Shown here in pieces: positions 25,163 to 33,763 of a stretch of 36,231 bases of DNA. The notes beneath the pieces were generated by a model. That model was given only the letters and a program-made list of their open reading frames with translations, made no database searches and was not told the DNA's origin. Every line of letters begins with the position of its first letter. Position 1 is the first letter of the stretch. Source of the DNA: Flavobacteriales bacterium (GTDB lineage Bacteria; Bacteroidota; Bacteroidia; JANQJC01); contig JANQJC010000024.1 in the NCBI GenBank assembly GCA_028281825.1, forward strand, positions 1-36,231, in the 5' to 3' direction. The translations under genes were made by a program, and so were the position numbers.

Positions 25163-25876
25163 ATCAATAGAACTGATTGAACCAGCACCATTTACATCTT
25201 TACTTACAACGGGGTTTCCTTTGTATCTAATGCTTCCTGCACCTGATATCTCAGCGTCTAACTCCTTGTTTACAAACACAGTTGCAGAACCAGCACCACT
25301 GATATCTATATCCATGTAGTCTGTTTCAAGTTCCTCTGCTTCTAATTCTCCCGCGCCTGATATGTCAAAAGAAGCTTCAGCAGCTCGCCCTTTAATGCTT
25401 ATTTCGCTTCCACCGCTTAGGTCAAAATCGAGTTCATTGGCATCTACATCCATTTCAATATTACCAGCCCCACTAAGGTCTAGCGACAGCGTATTAGTTT
25501 TGATAACCGACTTGCTGCGCAACTCAACCGCGCCTGAAATATCTACTTCGTCAAGGTCTACTACCGTAATGTATAGCCTTAAGGCCTTGGAACCATGGAT
25601 AGGTTCATCTGTGGATACTTTAAGCCAACTGCCTTGATTTTTAGTTATGATATGCTTGTGTAGATTTTCATCAGCTTCAACCTCAAGCATGCATTGGCTT
25701 CCCTGGCGTAGAAAAACCTCATAACCACCCTCAATTGATATCTTGCTAAACTCACTAACCTCTCGAGAAACCTTTTTTACATTGCCATTGCCATGGATAG
25801 AGCCAATGCATGATGAAATGAACAACACAAAAGAAAGTGAAACTACGATTGCCAGGCGGGGGATAATGTATTTCAT
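25160..25876 (-). CDS. DUF2807 (head GIN domain) lipoprotein
   Basis: From ATG 25876 the protein has 238 residues with a lipoprotein signal ending FVLFISSC (Cys23). After GNGNVKKVSREVSEFSKISI the protein is a right-handed beta-helix of short turns containing repeated SGAG/SGGS steps (DISGAVEL, DLSGAGNIEMD, DLSGGSEISI, DISGAGELE, DISGAGSATV). This is the DUF2807 pattern, with a GIN head domain of unknown function. It should be an envelope lipoprotein, possibly surface-exposed. An in-frame ATG at 25936 would put 20 residues before the signal peptide and is less likely. A near-match promoter (TATCTTGG) lies between the two candidate ATGs on the minus strand. Confidence 0.88.
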   Translation of the reverse strand: MKYIIPRLAIVVSLSFVLFISSCIGSIHGNGNVKKVSREVSEFSKISIEGGYEVFLRQGSQCMLEVEADENLHKHIITKNQGSWLKVSTDEPIHGSKALRLYITVVDLDEVDISGAVELRSKSVIKTNTLSLDLSGAGNIEMDVDANELDFDLSGGSEISIKGRAAEASFDISGAGELEAEELETDYMDIDISGAGSATVFVNKELDAEISGAGSIRYKGNPVVSKDVNGAGSISSID

Positions 25877-26021
25877 AACAGGTTTGATTTTTGCTCGCAC
25901 CAAGATAAACAAATAAGCTAATTGTGTGCTAGGCAAAAATGGTGAAGATTAGGTTATAATTTGATAAGAAACGCTTATTTCTATATCTGAAATATAGGAT
26001 GAAGGGAGTTATATGGCTGTT

Positions 26022-26462
26022 TCAGGAATGATGGTGTTCCTTCAACCAATTCAGGGCTGTTTTTAATATATCCGAATGGTCAAAGGCTAACTGGGGTAAA
26101 TTGTTGATAGAGAACCATTTGGCTTCTTTTGCATCATCCCCGCCAATCGCCTTTTGAGTGTGTTTATCCACAAAGCAGGTGTAAACAACAGAAACTGTTC
26201 TGAAGCGAGGGTCTCTATTGGGTGTGCCAACAGTATATAATTGCTTCCACTGGCCGGTCTTGATGCCTGTTTCTTCCTCCAATTCGCGGGCCGCCGCCGG
26301 TTGAAGGTCTTCATCATCTTCTACAAAGCCACCCGGCAAAGCCCATTGGTCTATGAAAGGTTCATGACCTCGTTTTATGAGCAAAACTTCAAATTCAGTT
26401 TCTTTTTCCTTGTGAAACACCACAGCATCTACTGTCAGGTATATATTTTGCTCTATTGGCAT
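26022..26462 (-). CDS. NUDIX hydrolase
   Basis: The 146-residue protein has a complete Nudix box GX5EX7REUXEEXGU from Gly45 (GFVEDDEDLQPAAARELEEE, then TGI), so it should bind magnesium and hydrolyse a nucleoside-diphosphate-linked substrate. The pattern AKWFSINNLPQLAFDHSDIL near the C-terminus resembles ADP-ribose pyrophosphatase and the sensor half of NrtR regulators, but there is no DNA-binding domain here. The exact substrate cannot be assigned. Its ATG overlaps the stop of the upstream gene (TAATG at 26460-26464), so the two are translationally coupled. Confidence 0.92.
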   Translation of the reverse strand: MPIEQNIYLTVDAVVFHKEKETEFEVLLIKRGHEPFIDQWALPGGFVEDDEDLQPAAARELEEETGIKTGQWKQLYTVGTPNRDPRFRTVSVVYTCFVDKHTQKAIGGDDAKEAKWFSINNLPQLAFDHSDILKTALNWLKEHHHS

Positions 26463-27019
26463 TATCTGCGCATTCTAAAGTTCATCCATATAGTGTATGT
26501 TGCCATAATTCCACCCTTCAACTTGTTTTCTATTTTTTCCTGGTTCACGGTGGTCTTATTTTCCAAATCAACGTAAATATTATAGTCACCCAGCAAAAGA
26601 GCATAACCAAGCGCAAAAGTGTGGTTCATTTGTTCTCCAAATAATGTAAAACCTAAGTGGGGGTGAACATAATGATTGGGATAGGTTTTATACCGTTCGG
26701 ATGAAAGGCCGTTTTGGCTTCTCACCAATTGTCCTGTGGTGTTGCTGTAATAGCCGCCAATGTAAGGGTTGAAAGACTTTCTCTTGAACGGGTAAAACCG
26801 CAAGCCACCTGAATATTTGAAGCCATTAAATGCGGTTTTGCCAAAGCCAGCGTCAATGTGCATAAAATCCCAGGGAGTATAGATAAGTTTGGCACCCATA
26901 CCCACAGAAGTGTTAAGGCCAAGAGTAAGGCCGGCACCAAATTTCGTCTTATACCCGTCTTGGGCGTAGCCAAGAGACATAAGCAAAGCTAACAAGATTG
27001 TAATGACTAAACGTGCCAT
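26462..27019 (-). CDS. Small predicted outer-membrane beta-barrel protein
   Basis: The 185-residue protein has a signal peptide (MARLVITILLALLMSLGYAQ) and alternating hydrophobic/polar strands rich in Gly and aromatic residues (GAGLTLGLNTSVGMGAKLIY, HIDAGFGKTAFNG, GGLRFYPF, FALGYALLLGDYNIYV). It ends TIWMNFRMRR; barrel proteins usually end in an aromatic residue, so this tail is slightly atypical. About eight strands fit the length, similar to small OmpW/OmpA-type barrels. Function is unknown. It shares its stop with the start of the NUDIX gene. Confidence 0.7.
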   Translation of the reverse strand: MARLVITILLALLMSLGYAQDGYKTKFGAGLTLGLNTSVGMGAKLIYTPWDFMHIDAGFGKTAFNGFKYSGGLRFYPFKRKSFNPYIGGYYSNTTGQLVRSQNGLSSERYKTYPNHYVHPHLGFTLFGEQMNHTFALGYALLLGDYNIYVDLENKTTVNQEKIENKLKGGIMATYTIWMNFRMRR

Positions 27020-27060
27020 TTGTGAATTTAACGTGCAAATAACGGTATTATTTGAAAGTC

Positions 27061-28224
27061 TTATATCTTTTCCAATGCTTGTTCTAAATCCTTTATTAAC
27101 AGTTCTGGGTCTTCAAGTCCTATATACATACGCACCAAATTAAACGGTTGGGTAGTATTACCATAGTTTTGCGATGAATACAAGGCGCTTGTTGGAAATA
27201 TCAGCGACTCATAGCCACCCCATGAACAAGCCATCAAAAAGCAATTCAGTGAGTTACAAAAAGTGTCAGCCTGTTCCAGGTTTTCAATATCCAGTTTGAA
27301 GGAAAACATAGCACCACCTCTTTTCATTTGCTTTTGAGCTAAATTATATTGAGGGTTATACTTTTTTGAGAAAGGATAGTTGATGTGGATAACCTTTGGA
27401 TGGTTTTCCAGATAAGCTACTACTTTCTCTGTGCTATCGGTGCTTCTATCCAACCTAATGGGCAATGTTCTAAGTCCGCGTATCATTAACCAGGCATCAT
27501 TGGGTGAAATAATGCCTCCCAACGTCATAAACTCATTGTGGAATATGTTTTCTATTCTTTTAGCACCAGAGCAGAGCACTCCAGCTACCACATCACTATG
27601 TCCATTGATGAATTTGCTGGCTGAATGAACTACAATATCAATGCCCATTTCAATAGGTTTTTGATAAAGTGGGGTGCAATAGCTATTGTCAATCATTGTG
27701 GCTATGCCTTTAGATTTAGCTAAGTCAGCAACGGCTTTAATATCCTGTAATTCAAAGGTTACTGAATTAGGGCTTTCAATGATGATGAGTTTAGTATTGG
27801 CTTTCAGTGCTCTTTCAAAGTTTTCAATTTCGTTACCATCAATCATTGTGGTTTCAATGCCATAATTCACCAGCAATTTATTCAAGAGCTTATCTGTCCA
27901 ACTGTAAGGTTTTTTCACACAAACTACATGGTCGCCATTGTTCACGCTATTCATAACGGCAGCAGCAATTGCCGCACTTCCGCTGCCGAAAATAAGCGCA
28001 TCTTCAGCGCCTTCAAGCGCAGCAACTTTTTTGCGAAGTATCTCCACAGTTGGGTTGTTTCCTCGAGTATAAAAGTGAACCCCAAATTCATCTTTTAGTG
28101 CTTCTCGCATAGCCTGAATGGTAGGGAAGTGGAAGTTGCTACTTTGCATCAATGGTGGTGTAACGGCATCAAAGTAGCTTTCTCTTTCTTCACCCAGGTG
28201 GTTAAGAATATCTGATGTTTCCAT
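27061..28224 (-). CDS. Trans-sulfuration family PLP-dependent enzyme (Cys/Met metabolism)
   Basis: The 387-residue protein is the usual length of the cystathionine gamma-synthase/beta- and gamma-lyase family. PLP-binding features are the Schiff-base Lys204 in HSASKFINGHSD, Asp179 in MIDNSYCTPLY and the cofactor-phosphate loop GSGSAAIAAA (80-89). The neighbouring-subunit motif HFYTRGNNPT supplies Tyr52 and Arg54. Whether it is a cystathionine synthase, a lyase, methionine gamma-lyase or O-acetylhomoserine sulfhydrylase cannot be decided from motifs, so I keep the broad call. It acts in the cytoplasm on sulfur amino acids. No obvious partner gene from methionine synthesis is adjacent. Confidence 0.93.
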   Translation of the reverse strand: METSDILNHLGEERESYFDAVTPPLMQSSNFHFPTIQAMREALKDEFGVHFYTRGNNPTVEILRKKVAALEGAEDALIFGSGSAAIAAAVMNSVNNGDHVVCVKKPYSWTDKLLNKLLVNYGIETTMIDGNEIENFERALKANTKLIIIESPNSVTFELQDIKAVADLAKSKGIATMIDNSYCTPLYQKPIEMGIDIVVHSASKFINGHSDVVAGVLCSGAKRIENIFHNEFMTLGGIISPNDAWLMIRGLRTLPIRLDRSTDSTEKVVAYLENHPKVIHINYPFSKKYNPQYNLAQKQMKRGGAMFSFKLDIENLEQADTFCNSLNCFLMACSWGGYESLIFPTSALYSSQNYGNTTQPFNLVRMYIGLEDPELLIKDLEQALEKI

Positions 28225-28294
28225 GGCTAGTTAAATTTTGGCGGCAAGGTAGGGAATGTAAATTGTAGAAGGTAATGAAATAGTCTATTAGCTG

Positions 28295-29083
28295 CTATTT
28301 TGCCTTCCACCAAGAGGTCATATAAATATCTCTATATGGTATCCAGGGGTTTTTGGATACGTCGCGACCATGAAGCTTATATAACTGCCCCAGATTTTTA
28401 TTGCAAATTACCTCAAGATGTATATTGTGACCTGAGCCACCTTTGAGTTCCAATTCAAAGTCTTCGTCTGGATAATAGTTCAATAACTCTTCGCGGAAAA
28501 GCTCATCAAATGCTTTCCAATTCCCCAGGCATACATCTGGGTTTTTGCAGTAGTAATTAAACTCAAAACTCCCATCAAACCTGGCCCACAAAGGGGCTTC
28601 AACCATCAATATATTGGGATTTTTTAGAATAGTGTTTCGATAGGTTCTAGCCTCTTGAGGGGTCTCAAAATTTTTCTCCACCGATTTTGGTTTATTGACT
28701 TTGGTTTTGAATTTCCTGAGTTTTTCAGCATCAAAATAAAAGTAATCCCTGTCACAAACTATTTCATTGCAGTTGATATTGAGGTGAAAGTATTTAAGGG
28801 GTATGCCGTCTTTGGTTAGTACAATCTCATAATGATAACCACAGGCGTACATCTTGCCAGGGGTATCGAAGACCCATTCTTCTTTAAGCTCATTAAGCAC
28901 AGCAACATCGTCTACATACCAGTAATCCATTGAATCTGCAAGGCTGTTTTCTTCCGCTTGTAAGCGAAGAGCAACCAAGGCATAGCCACCTTCTTCAAAA
29001 TTGTAATCGCCAAAAACTGCGGTTTGACTGGTAGCTATTTGGGTAGCTAAACACAAGATGGATAAGGACAATGAGCGCATCAT
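28295..29083 (-). CDS. Secreted protein of unknown function
   Basis: The 262-residue protein has a signal peptide (MMRSLSLSILCLATQIATSQ) and a mature domain rich in Trp, Tyr and acidic residues. Several cysteines (YACGYHYE, NCNEIVCDRD, YYCKNPDVCLG) could pair in the periplasm. The segment GGSGHNIHLEVICNKNLGQL lies near residue 214. I do not recognise a family and see no catalytic motif or T9SS sorting domain. A weak -7-like box (TAACTTTA) lies just upstream of the start. It is flanked on the same strand by the PLP enzyme and, after a 230-base gap containing a terminator, a large lipoprotein. Confidence 0.75.
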   Translation of the reverse strand: MMRSLSLSILCLATQIATSQTAVFGDYNFEEGGYALVALRLQAEENSLADSMDYWYVDDVAVLNELKEEWVFDTPGKMYACGYHYEIVLTKDGIPLKYFHLNINCNEIVCDRDYFYFDAEKLRKFKTKVNKPKSVEKNFETPQEARTYRNTILKNPNILMVEAPLWARFDGSFEFNYYCKNPDVCLGNWKAFDELFREELLNYYPDEDFELELKGGSGHNIHLEVICNKNLGQLYKLHGRDVSKNPWIPYRDIYMTSWWKAK

Positions 29084-29151
29084 ATGGCAAGAGGGCTTGC
29101 ATAAAGTTAGGTAATTATTTTGCTAGTTGAAAATGGTACTTAGATATCCAT

Positions 29152-29174
29152 AAAAAAAGGGGGCTGGCGCCCCC
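29152..29174 (-). terminator. Rho-independent terminator of the large lipoprotein gene
   Basis: On the minus strand GGGGGC-GCCA-GCCCCC forms a 6-bp G/C stem with a 4-base loop and is followed by seven T residues. It lies 140 bases past the stop at 29314. The rest of the gap 29084-29313 shows nothing further. Confidence 0.8.
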
Positions 29175-29313
29175 AATAACAGAACAGCTTGAAGAAAGGT
29201 TTTATCAATAGCTATTTATTGCTTGCCTTTCTACTTGTGTGGTTCAAATGTATGAAGAGCAAGTAAAGCAAAGTGTTAAACGCTTCCCTTATTTTGTTAA
29301 AAAAGGTTAAAAC

Positions 29314-30963
29314 CTAACTTGAAAGGCATGAAGCCAGTGAGTCACTCAAAGCTGCTACAGGGATAGGCTGCATGTTCATATCCAGCTTTATTTTGTCTTC
29401 TACCTTTATCTTTTTTGAAGAGTAAAAAACCTTTCCGTCTTTAATAGAGACCCCAACTATAACAGCATCAGCACCAATAGGTAGCTTAGTGTAAGGGCCT
29501 TCTTTTTTAGTAAAAGCATACTGGCCATCATCCCAAACGAAGCTGCTCAAACGCACATTTAAATTGGGTATTACCAATGAGTAGTCAATGAATTCTAATT
29601 CTTGCCCAGTGTTGTTTACTAATATCTCAGCTGGAGCAGCGTTTGGGTCATCATAAAATCTATCGCAATTAATCCAACCAAGCTTATTGATAGCAAAAGA
29701 AGTTGTCTCATATGTTTCTAAGAGTTTTTGTCTTTCTTCAATTGCTTGTTTTTGGCGACGGAGCTTTTCAATAATAGCCTCTAGCTTGATGTTGTAAGAA
29801 AGAATATCCTCTATTTCTCGAGATGAAACTCCTTTAGCTGCTAATTCTGTAAAGGCAGTCGGGCTATTTAAATCAACTCCATAATCATCTATTACTTTTA
29901 CCTTGCCCTTGCCTGGAAGTTCTGTTAGGATGGTATCTAACTTAGCTACAAAGAGGTTCTTCCAACTTTCCCAGGGGTGGATAGTGTCATGATTAAAGTA
30001 CCAATACAGGAATCCGTAATGATACTTGTTATTCATGCTCTTATCATACAACCTTTCAAAATCACTATTGCGGTTGTCAAGGTGTTGTTTAACGCTTGTA
30101 ACAACTAACGAATCAACAGCCTGAATAGGTTTGTCTTTGTTTTCAAGATAAAGTATAATGGCAGTCATGTTCGGCTTAAATTCGCGATAATTCCAGGTAG
30201 AATTATTGAAGTAGTATCTTTCATTGTCCACGAAACTCATTAAATACACCATTTCATATATAAACCCCACACGGTCTCTAAATTCAGTGGTTGCTAAAAG
30301 TGAATTTTCATATTGCTTGTTGTCCAGTGAAACACCATCGTTTTTAAGATGATTACTTAACCAAGCACCAATTTCTCCCCACATTAGGAAGCTATCCATG
30401 TAAAGCAACTCCATAGGTACAGGTATCAGGTAATCCTGTTCTAATGCCGTGCTATCTAATTCCCAATTGATACTGTTTTCACTTAAGTCGCCAGTAAATA
30501 TTTGGTAGTCATCTTGGCCCATCAAGGGCATCACGACACTTATTTCTGAGCCGGGAGCCAATTCAAGATCACTGCCATTGGCAGTAGCATTGATATTCAT
30601 CATACCGCCAGAAAGTAGAAGCTTTCCATCGGAAGTAGTTGTTAATCCTGAAGTAATAAAATCTTCCAATTTAAATGCTTCAGTTACCTCTAATTCAATT
30701 TCACCTTTCACAGCATTGCCTTTATGGTCTACAAACCCATTGGCTGGGATGGTTAGCTTGGTTCCTCCCTTAGTTGTAATCAGCTTGGCTTCATCGTGTT
30801 TCAGCGTAAACGACTGGGTATCAGGCCTTATCTGGGAGTAAGCAGTGTCCATTGGGCTGGTGACAAATTTAGGCCTCTTAAATGGCAGCTCTGGTTTTTG
30901 TGTACAAGATTGAGCTAAAAAGAGCGTAATCAAAACTAAGCTGGTGTAAATGGTATTTTTCAT
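29314..30963 (-). CDS. Large lipoprotein of unknown function with N-terminal beta-sandwich
   Basis: The 549-residue protein has a lipoprotein signal (MKNTIYTSLVLITLFLAQSC, Cys20). Residues 50-170 resemble the ZU5-like beta domain seen in many Bacteroidota envelope proteins (TTKGGTKLTIPANGFVD, GEIELEVTEAFKLEDF, GSEISVVMPLMG). The middle (about 200-370) is rich in aromatic residues and helical, followed by a short coiled coil (EAIIEKLRRQKQAIEERQ near 410) and a C-terminal beta domain (PNLNVRLSSFVWDDGQYAF). No enzymatic motif is seen. It is probably outer-membrane or periplasmic. It is monocistronic, bounded by its own promoter box and terminator. Confidence 0.8.
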   Translation of the reverse strand: MKNTIYTSLVLITLFLAQSCTQKPELPFKRPKFVTSPMDTAYSQIRPDTQSFTLKHDEAKLITTKGGTKLTIPANGFVDHKGNAVKGEIELEVTEAFKLEDFITSGLTTTSDGKLLLSGGMMNINATANGSDLELAPGSEISVVMPLMGQDDYQIFTGDLSENSINWELDSTALEQDYLIPVPMELLYMDSFLMWGEIGAWLSNHLKNDGVSLDNKQYENSLLATTEFRDRVGFIYEMVYLMSFVDNERYYFNNSTWNYREFKPNMTAIILYLENKDKPIQAVDSLVVTSVKQHLDNRNSDFERLYDKSMNNKYHYGFLYWYFNHDTIHPWESWKNLFVAKLDTILTELPGKGKVKVIDDYGVDLNSPTAFTELAAKGVSSREIEDILSYNIKLEAIIEKLRRQKQAIEERQKLLETYETTSFAINKLGWINCDRFYDDPNAAPAEILVNNTGQELEFIDYSLVIPNLNVRLSSFVWDDGQYAFTKKEGPYTKLPIGADAVIVGVSIKDGKVFYSSKKIKVEDKIKLDMNMQPIPVAALSDSLASCLSS

Positions 30964-30979
30964 AGGGCTGGTATTTATT

Positions 30980-30987
30980 CAAATGTA
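30980..30987 (-). promoter_or_regulatory. Bacteroidota -7 box for the large lipoprotein gene
   Basis: On the minus strand TACATTTG matches TAnnTTTG and is 16 bases before ATG 30963. No clear TTG -33 element is seen. Confidence 0.45.
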
Positions 30988-31050
30988 TGTAATTGTTTTT
31001 GCAGAACTCTATAATCATAATGATAGACTGTTGATTTGTTACAATAGCTT

Positions 31051-31081
31051 TTTGCTCATTTTTCAATAATTGTTAAATTTG
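31051..31081 (+). promoter_or_regulatory. Full Bacteroidota promoter for the YD-like secreted protein gene
   Basis: TTTG at 31051-31054, a 19-base spacer and TAAATTTG at 31074-31081 match both the -33 and -7 elements of the Bacteroidota primary sigma factor. The ATG at 31111 follows 29 bases later. This is the best two-element promoter match I found in the window. Confidence 0.65.
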
Positions 31082-31110
31082 AGTAAAGCATAATTCAAAA
31101 TGTGGCCTAC

Positions 31111-31722
31111 ATGAAGAACTTAATGCTTTCCGTCACCTCGTTTCTAATTTCAATAACAGTCACTATAGCCCAAACAGGTCCGTCTGACTTTGAGGTGGAG
31201 TACGTCAAAAAGAATCTCATAAAAAAAGTAAAAACCACCTATGAATATTATGAAGCCAATAGAAAAGGGAAGGCTAAGAAACGGGATAGACGAATTGGAA
31301 GAGTAGTTTATACTTACGATGATGATGGGCGTATTTCAAAAGCTGATTTTTTTGATGCGAGTGGAAGCCCATCGCACAAAGACGAGTATACCTATGATGA
31401 TGTGGGTAGGATAGCATCGGTTAAAAAGTCACAAGTGCTTTCTACTTATGATAATACCCAGATAGAAAAGGTTTATCACTATGAGTTAGTTTATAATGCC
31501 GACGGAACCCTTGACCATTGCGATTTAGACATGTATGATGTGCGTAACGGAAAAAAGGGGTACGGGAGCGGTACCAAGCGATTAGAGCAGATAAACATCT
31601 ATTACCCATCATGCTTCAAATCTGACCAGGCAGATGCTTATGAACGCAACAATAAGGGATTAATTACCAAACTCACAAAAGGAAACGACGAAGAACAGAC
31701 CTTCGAGTATGAGTTTTTTTGA
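31111..31722 (+). CDS. Secreted protein with YD-like repeats, function unknown
   Basis: From ATG 31111 the protein has 203 residues with a signal peptide (MKNLMLSVTSFLISITVTIAQ). The mature part has repeats of the Tyr-Asp type (YTYDDDGRISKADFF, YTYDDVGRIASVKK, YELVYNADGTLDHCDL), which resemble RHS/YD-repeat beta-strands but are too few for a shell. A Lys/Arg-rich segment (RKGKAKKRDRRIGR) precedes them. It is probably a small envelope or exported protein. A GTG three codons upstream (31102) is a less likely start. The aldehyde dehydrogenase gene follows closely. Confidence 0.75.
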   Translation: MKNLMLSVTSFLISITVTIAQTGPSDFEVEYVKKNLIKKVKTTYEYYEANRKGKAKKRDRRIGRVVYTYDDDGRISKADFFDASGSPSHKDEYTYDDVGRIASVKKSQVLSTYDNTQIEKVYHYELVYNADGTLDHCDLDMYDVRNGKKGYGSGTKRLEQINIYYPSCFKSDQADAYERNNKGLITKLTKGNDEEQTFEYEFF

Positions 31723-31746
31723 TATTTGCATCTGAAGACCATTCAA

Positions 31747-33189
31747 ATGCAAAAAATACAGAACTATATAAATGGGGAGTTGGTAACTCCTAGAAGTGGT
31801 GATTATATTGATAATCATAATCCTGCAACGGGTAGTGTTTATTCATTGATACCAGATAGCGATGAACGGGATGTCGAGATAGCTGTGCAAGCAGCTAAAA
31901 AAGCTTTCCCTGCCTGGGCTGCTAAAAGCAATGAGGAACGAAGTAATATTCTGCTAAAAATTGCCGATTTAATCACCGATAATCTTGATCAATTGGCAGC
32001 AGCCGAATCGATGGATAATGGTAAACCCGTTTGGCTTGCCAAAAAAGTTGATATACCAAGGGCGGCTTCCAATTTTCACTTCTTTGCCACTGGCATAATT
32101 CACTATGCATCAGAAAGCCACAACATGGGTAGTGAGTATATCAATTACACACTTAGGCAGCCGATTGGAGTGGCAGGATGTATTAGCCCCTGGAATTTGC
32201 CTTTATATCTCTTCACTTGGAAAATAGCGCCGGCATTGGCATCGGGTAATTGTGTGGTAGCCAAGCCAAGTGAGGTAACTCCAATGACTGCCTACTTGTT
32301 GTCAGAACTGTGCATTAAGGCTGGGTTGCCCAAAGGGGTTTTGAATATAGTTCACGGTTATGGGTATAAAGTAGGAGCAGCCATTACCAGTCATAAAGAT
32401 GTGCCTTTGGTGTCATTTACTGGGGGAACTAAAACAGGTGCTGAAATAGCAAGGGTTGCAGCGCCAATGTTTAAAAAACTATCATTGGAATTGGGTGGGA
32501 AAAACCCAAACATAATCTTTGAAGACTGTAACTTTGACGATGCTTTGAAAACAACTGTTAACTCCTCATTTAGTAACCAAGGGCAAATATGCCTTTGTGG
32601 TTCAAGGATATATATACAGAGGCCAATTTATGATAAGTTTAAGGAAGCCTTGGTTGAAAGGGTGAAGAAACTGAAAGTGGCTGCACCTAAAGACCCAGAG
32701 GTGAAAATAGGCGCAGTGGTTTCTGAAGACCATATGAATAAGGTGCTTAGCTACATAAATCTGGCTCAAGAGGAGGGTGGTAAAGTGTTATGTGGTGGTG
32801 AAAGGGTGGTGCTTGATGGTGAGTATAAAAGTGGCTGGTATATTGCCCCTACTGTGATTGAAGGGCTTGACCATACCTGCCGCACTAATCAGGAAGAGAT
32901 ATTTGGCCCGGTAGTCACTCTACAGCCATTTGATGCAGAGGAAGAAGTGCTGGAATATGCCAATAGCACCGCTTATGGCTTGTCAGCTACTATCTGGACA
33001 CAGGATTTAAGTAAGGCCCATCGTGTAGCTGCAAAAGTTAAATCAGGGATTATATGGATTAATTGCTGGTTGGTTCGTGACTTACGAACGCCTTTTGGAG
33101 GGATGAAACAATCTGGTGTAGGCAGAGAAGGTGGTTGGGAAGCCTTACGCTTTTTTACAGAACCGAAAAATGTGTGTGTGAAAGTATAA
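31747..33189 (+). CDS. Aldehyde dehydrogenase, ALDH8/2-hydroxymuconic semialdehyde dehydrogenase-like
   Basis: From ATG 31747 the protein has 480 residues, typical for NAD(P)-dependent aldehyde dehydrogenases. Catalytic residues are Cys282 (NQGQICLCGS), Glu248 (LELGGKNP) and Asn150 (SPWNLPL); Lys173 (AKPSE) contacts the cofactor. The C-terminal block NCWLVRDLRTPFGG and SGVGREGGWEALRFF is characteristic of the aminomuconate/2-hydroxymuconic semialdehyde dehydrogenase subgroup (ALDH8A1-like), used in tryptophan or aromatic catabolism. No other genes of such a pathway are nearby, so the exact aldehyde is uncertain. An upstream TTG at 31726 adds seven unlikely residues. The last bases lie 4 bases from the end of the convergent MurD-like gene. 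A one-mismatch -7 box (GATATTTG, 31721-31728) may give it its own promoter. Confidence 0.92.
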   Translation: MQKIQNYINGELVTPRSGDYIDNHNPATGSVYSLIPDSDERDVEIAVQAAKKAFPAWAAKSNEERSNILLKIADLITDNLDQLAAAESMDNGKPVWLAKKVDIPRAASNFHFFATGIIHYASESHNMGSEYINYTLRQPIGVAGCISPWNLPLYLFTWKIAPALASGNCVVAKPSEVTPMTAYLLSELCIKAGLPKGVLNIVHGYGYKVGAAITSHKDVPLVSFTGGTKTGAEIARVAAPMFKKLSLELGGKNPNIIFEDCNFDDALKTTVNSSFSNQGQICLCGSRIYIQRPIYDKFKEALVERVKKLKVAAPKDPEVKIGAVVSEDHMNKVLSYINLAQEEGGKVLCGGERVVLDGEYKSGWYIAPTVIEGLDHTCRTNQEEIFGPVVTLQPFDAEEEVLEYANSTAYGLSATIWTQDLSKAHRVAAKVKSGIIWINCWLVRDLRTPFGGMKQSGVGREGGWEALRFFTEPKNVCVKV

Positions 33190-33193
33190 TGGC

Positions 33194-33763
33194 TTAGTAG
33201 GCCATTGTTTTCAGCCTTTCAACTACGGCATTATAAATAGCGCTTCTCTCTTGCAGATTGCGGTCTTCTTCAGCTATTTTTGAAGCAGGTGAGTAAAGCA
33301 CAGCATCTCCTTCTTGAGCGATGTAAAAAGCGATTTTTACAGCCTCAGAAATAGAGGCAACATTCACCATTAGTTGTACCTGGTTACCACCAAACTTTTT
33401 AAATAAGTCATTGCTGGCATTGGCTATACAAATAATTGCCTTAACCTTTTTGTTAATAAGTTTTGAAAAAGCAGAATAGTCCTGTGAGTTATCAATTTCA
33501 TTCATAATCCATATAATAGGATTTTCTGTTTCTTCAAGTGATTTAACTGAACTTTCTATATTAGTAGAAGTTGAATCATTGATATAGTCAACTCCATTGT
33601 GTTTAATGATAATATCACAACTTTTGCCTGAAGTTTCGAAAACATCGGAGATACTCTCTCTTATTATGTCTTCACGAATTTCAAGGACATCTATATAGCT
33701 TTGCTCGGATAAGTCGCCCTTAAAAGGGTTTCTTATTGGTATATAAATAGTAGATTTCCTCAT
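33194..33763 (-). CDS. Orphan protein resembling the C-terminal domain of MurD (probably non-catalytic)
   Basis: From ATG 33763 the 189-residue protein resembles only the C-terminal domain of UDP-N-acetylmuramoylalanine-D-glutamate ligase. The pattern INDSTSTNIESSVKSLE (61-77) aligns with MurD NDSKATN...L, IIWIMNEIDNSQDYSAF (83-99) with the GGxxKxxDF segment, VKAIICIANAS with the next strand, and GDAVLYSPA (152-160) with GDVVLLSPA. The ATP-binding GKT loop and central ligase domain are absent. In Escherichia coli MurD the D-Glu contacts are Thr321, Lys348, Ser415 and Phe422, and Lys319 is another active-site residue. By motif alignment Thr321 is kept, but Lys319 becomes Thr, Lys348 Asn, Ser415 Ile and Phe422 Leu. 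The frame is intact, so this looks like a repurposed domain and not a decaying fragment. An upstream ATG at 33832 is less likely. Confidence 0.72.
   Translation of the reverse strand: MRKSTIYIPIRNPFKGDLSEQSYIDVLEIREDIIRESISDVFETSGKSCDIIIKHNGVDYINDSTSTNIESSVKSLEETENPIIWIMNEIDNSQDYSAFSKLINKKVKAIICIANASNDLFKKFGGNQVQLMVNVASISEAVKIAFYIAQEGDAVLYSPASKIAEEDRNLQERSAIYNAVVERLKTMAY

Noticed and set aside
26164-26172. Perfect DnaA box TTATCCACA in the NUDIX gene
   Set aside because: A single copy inside coding sequence with no neighbouring boxes or A+T-rich unwinding region; a chance match is likely.
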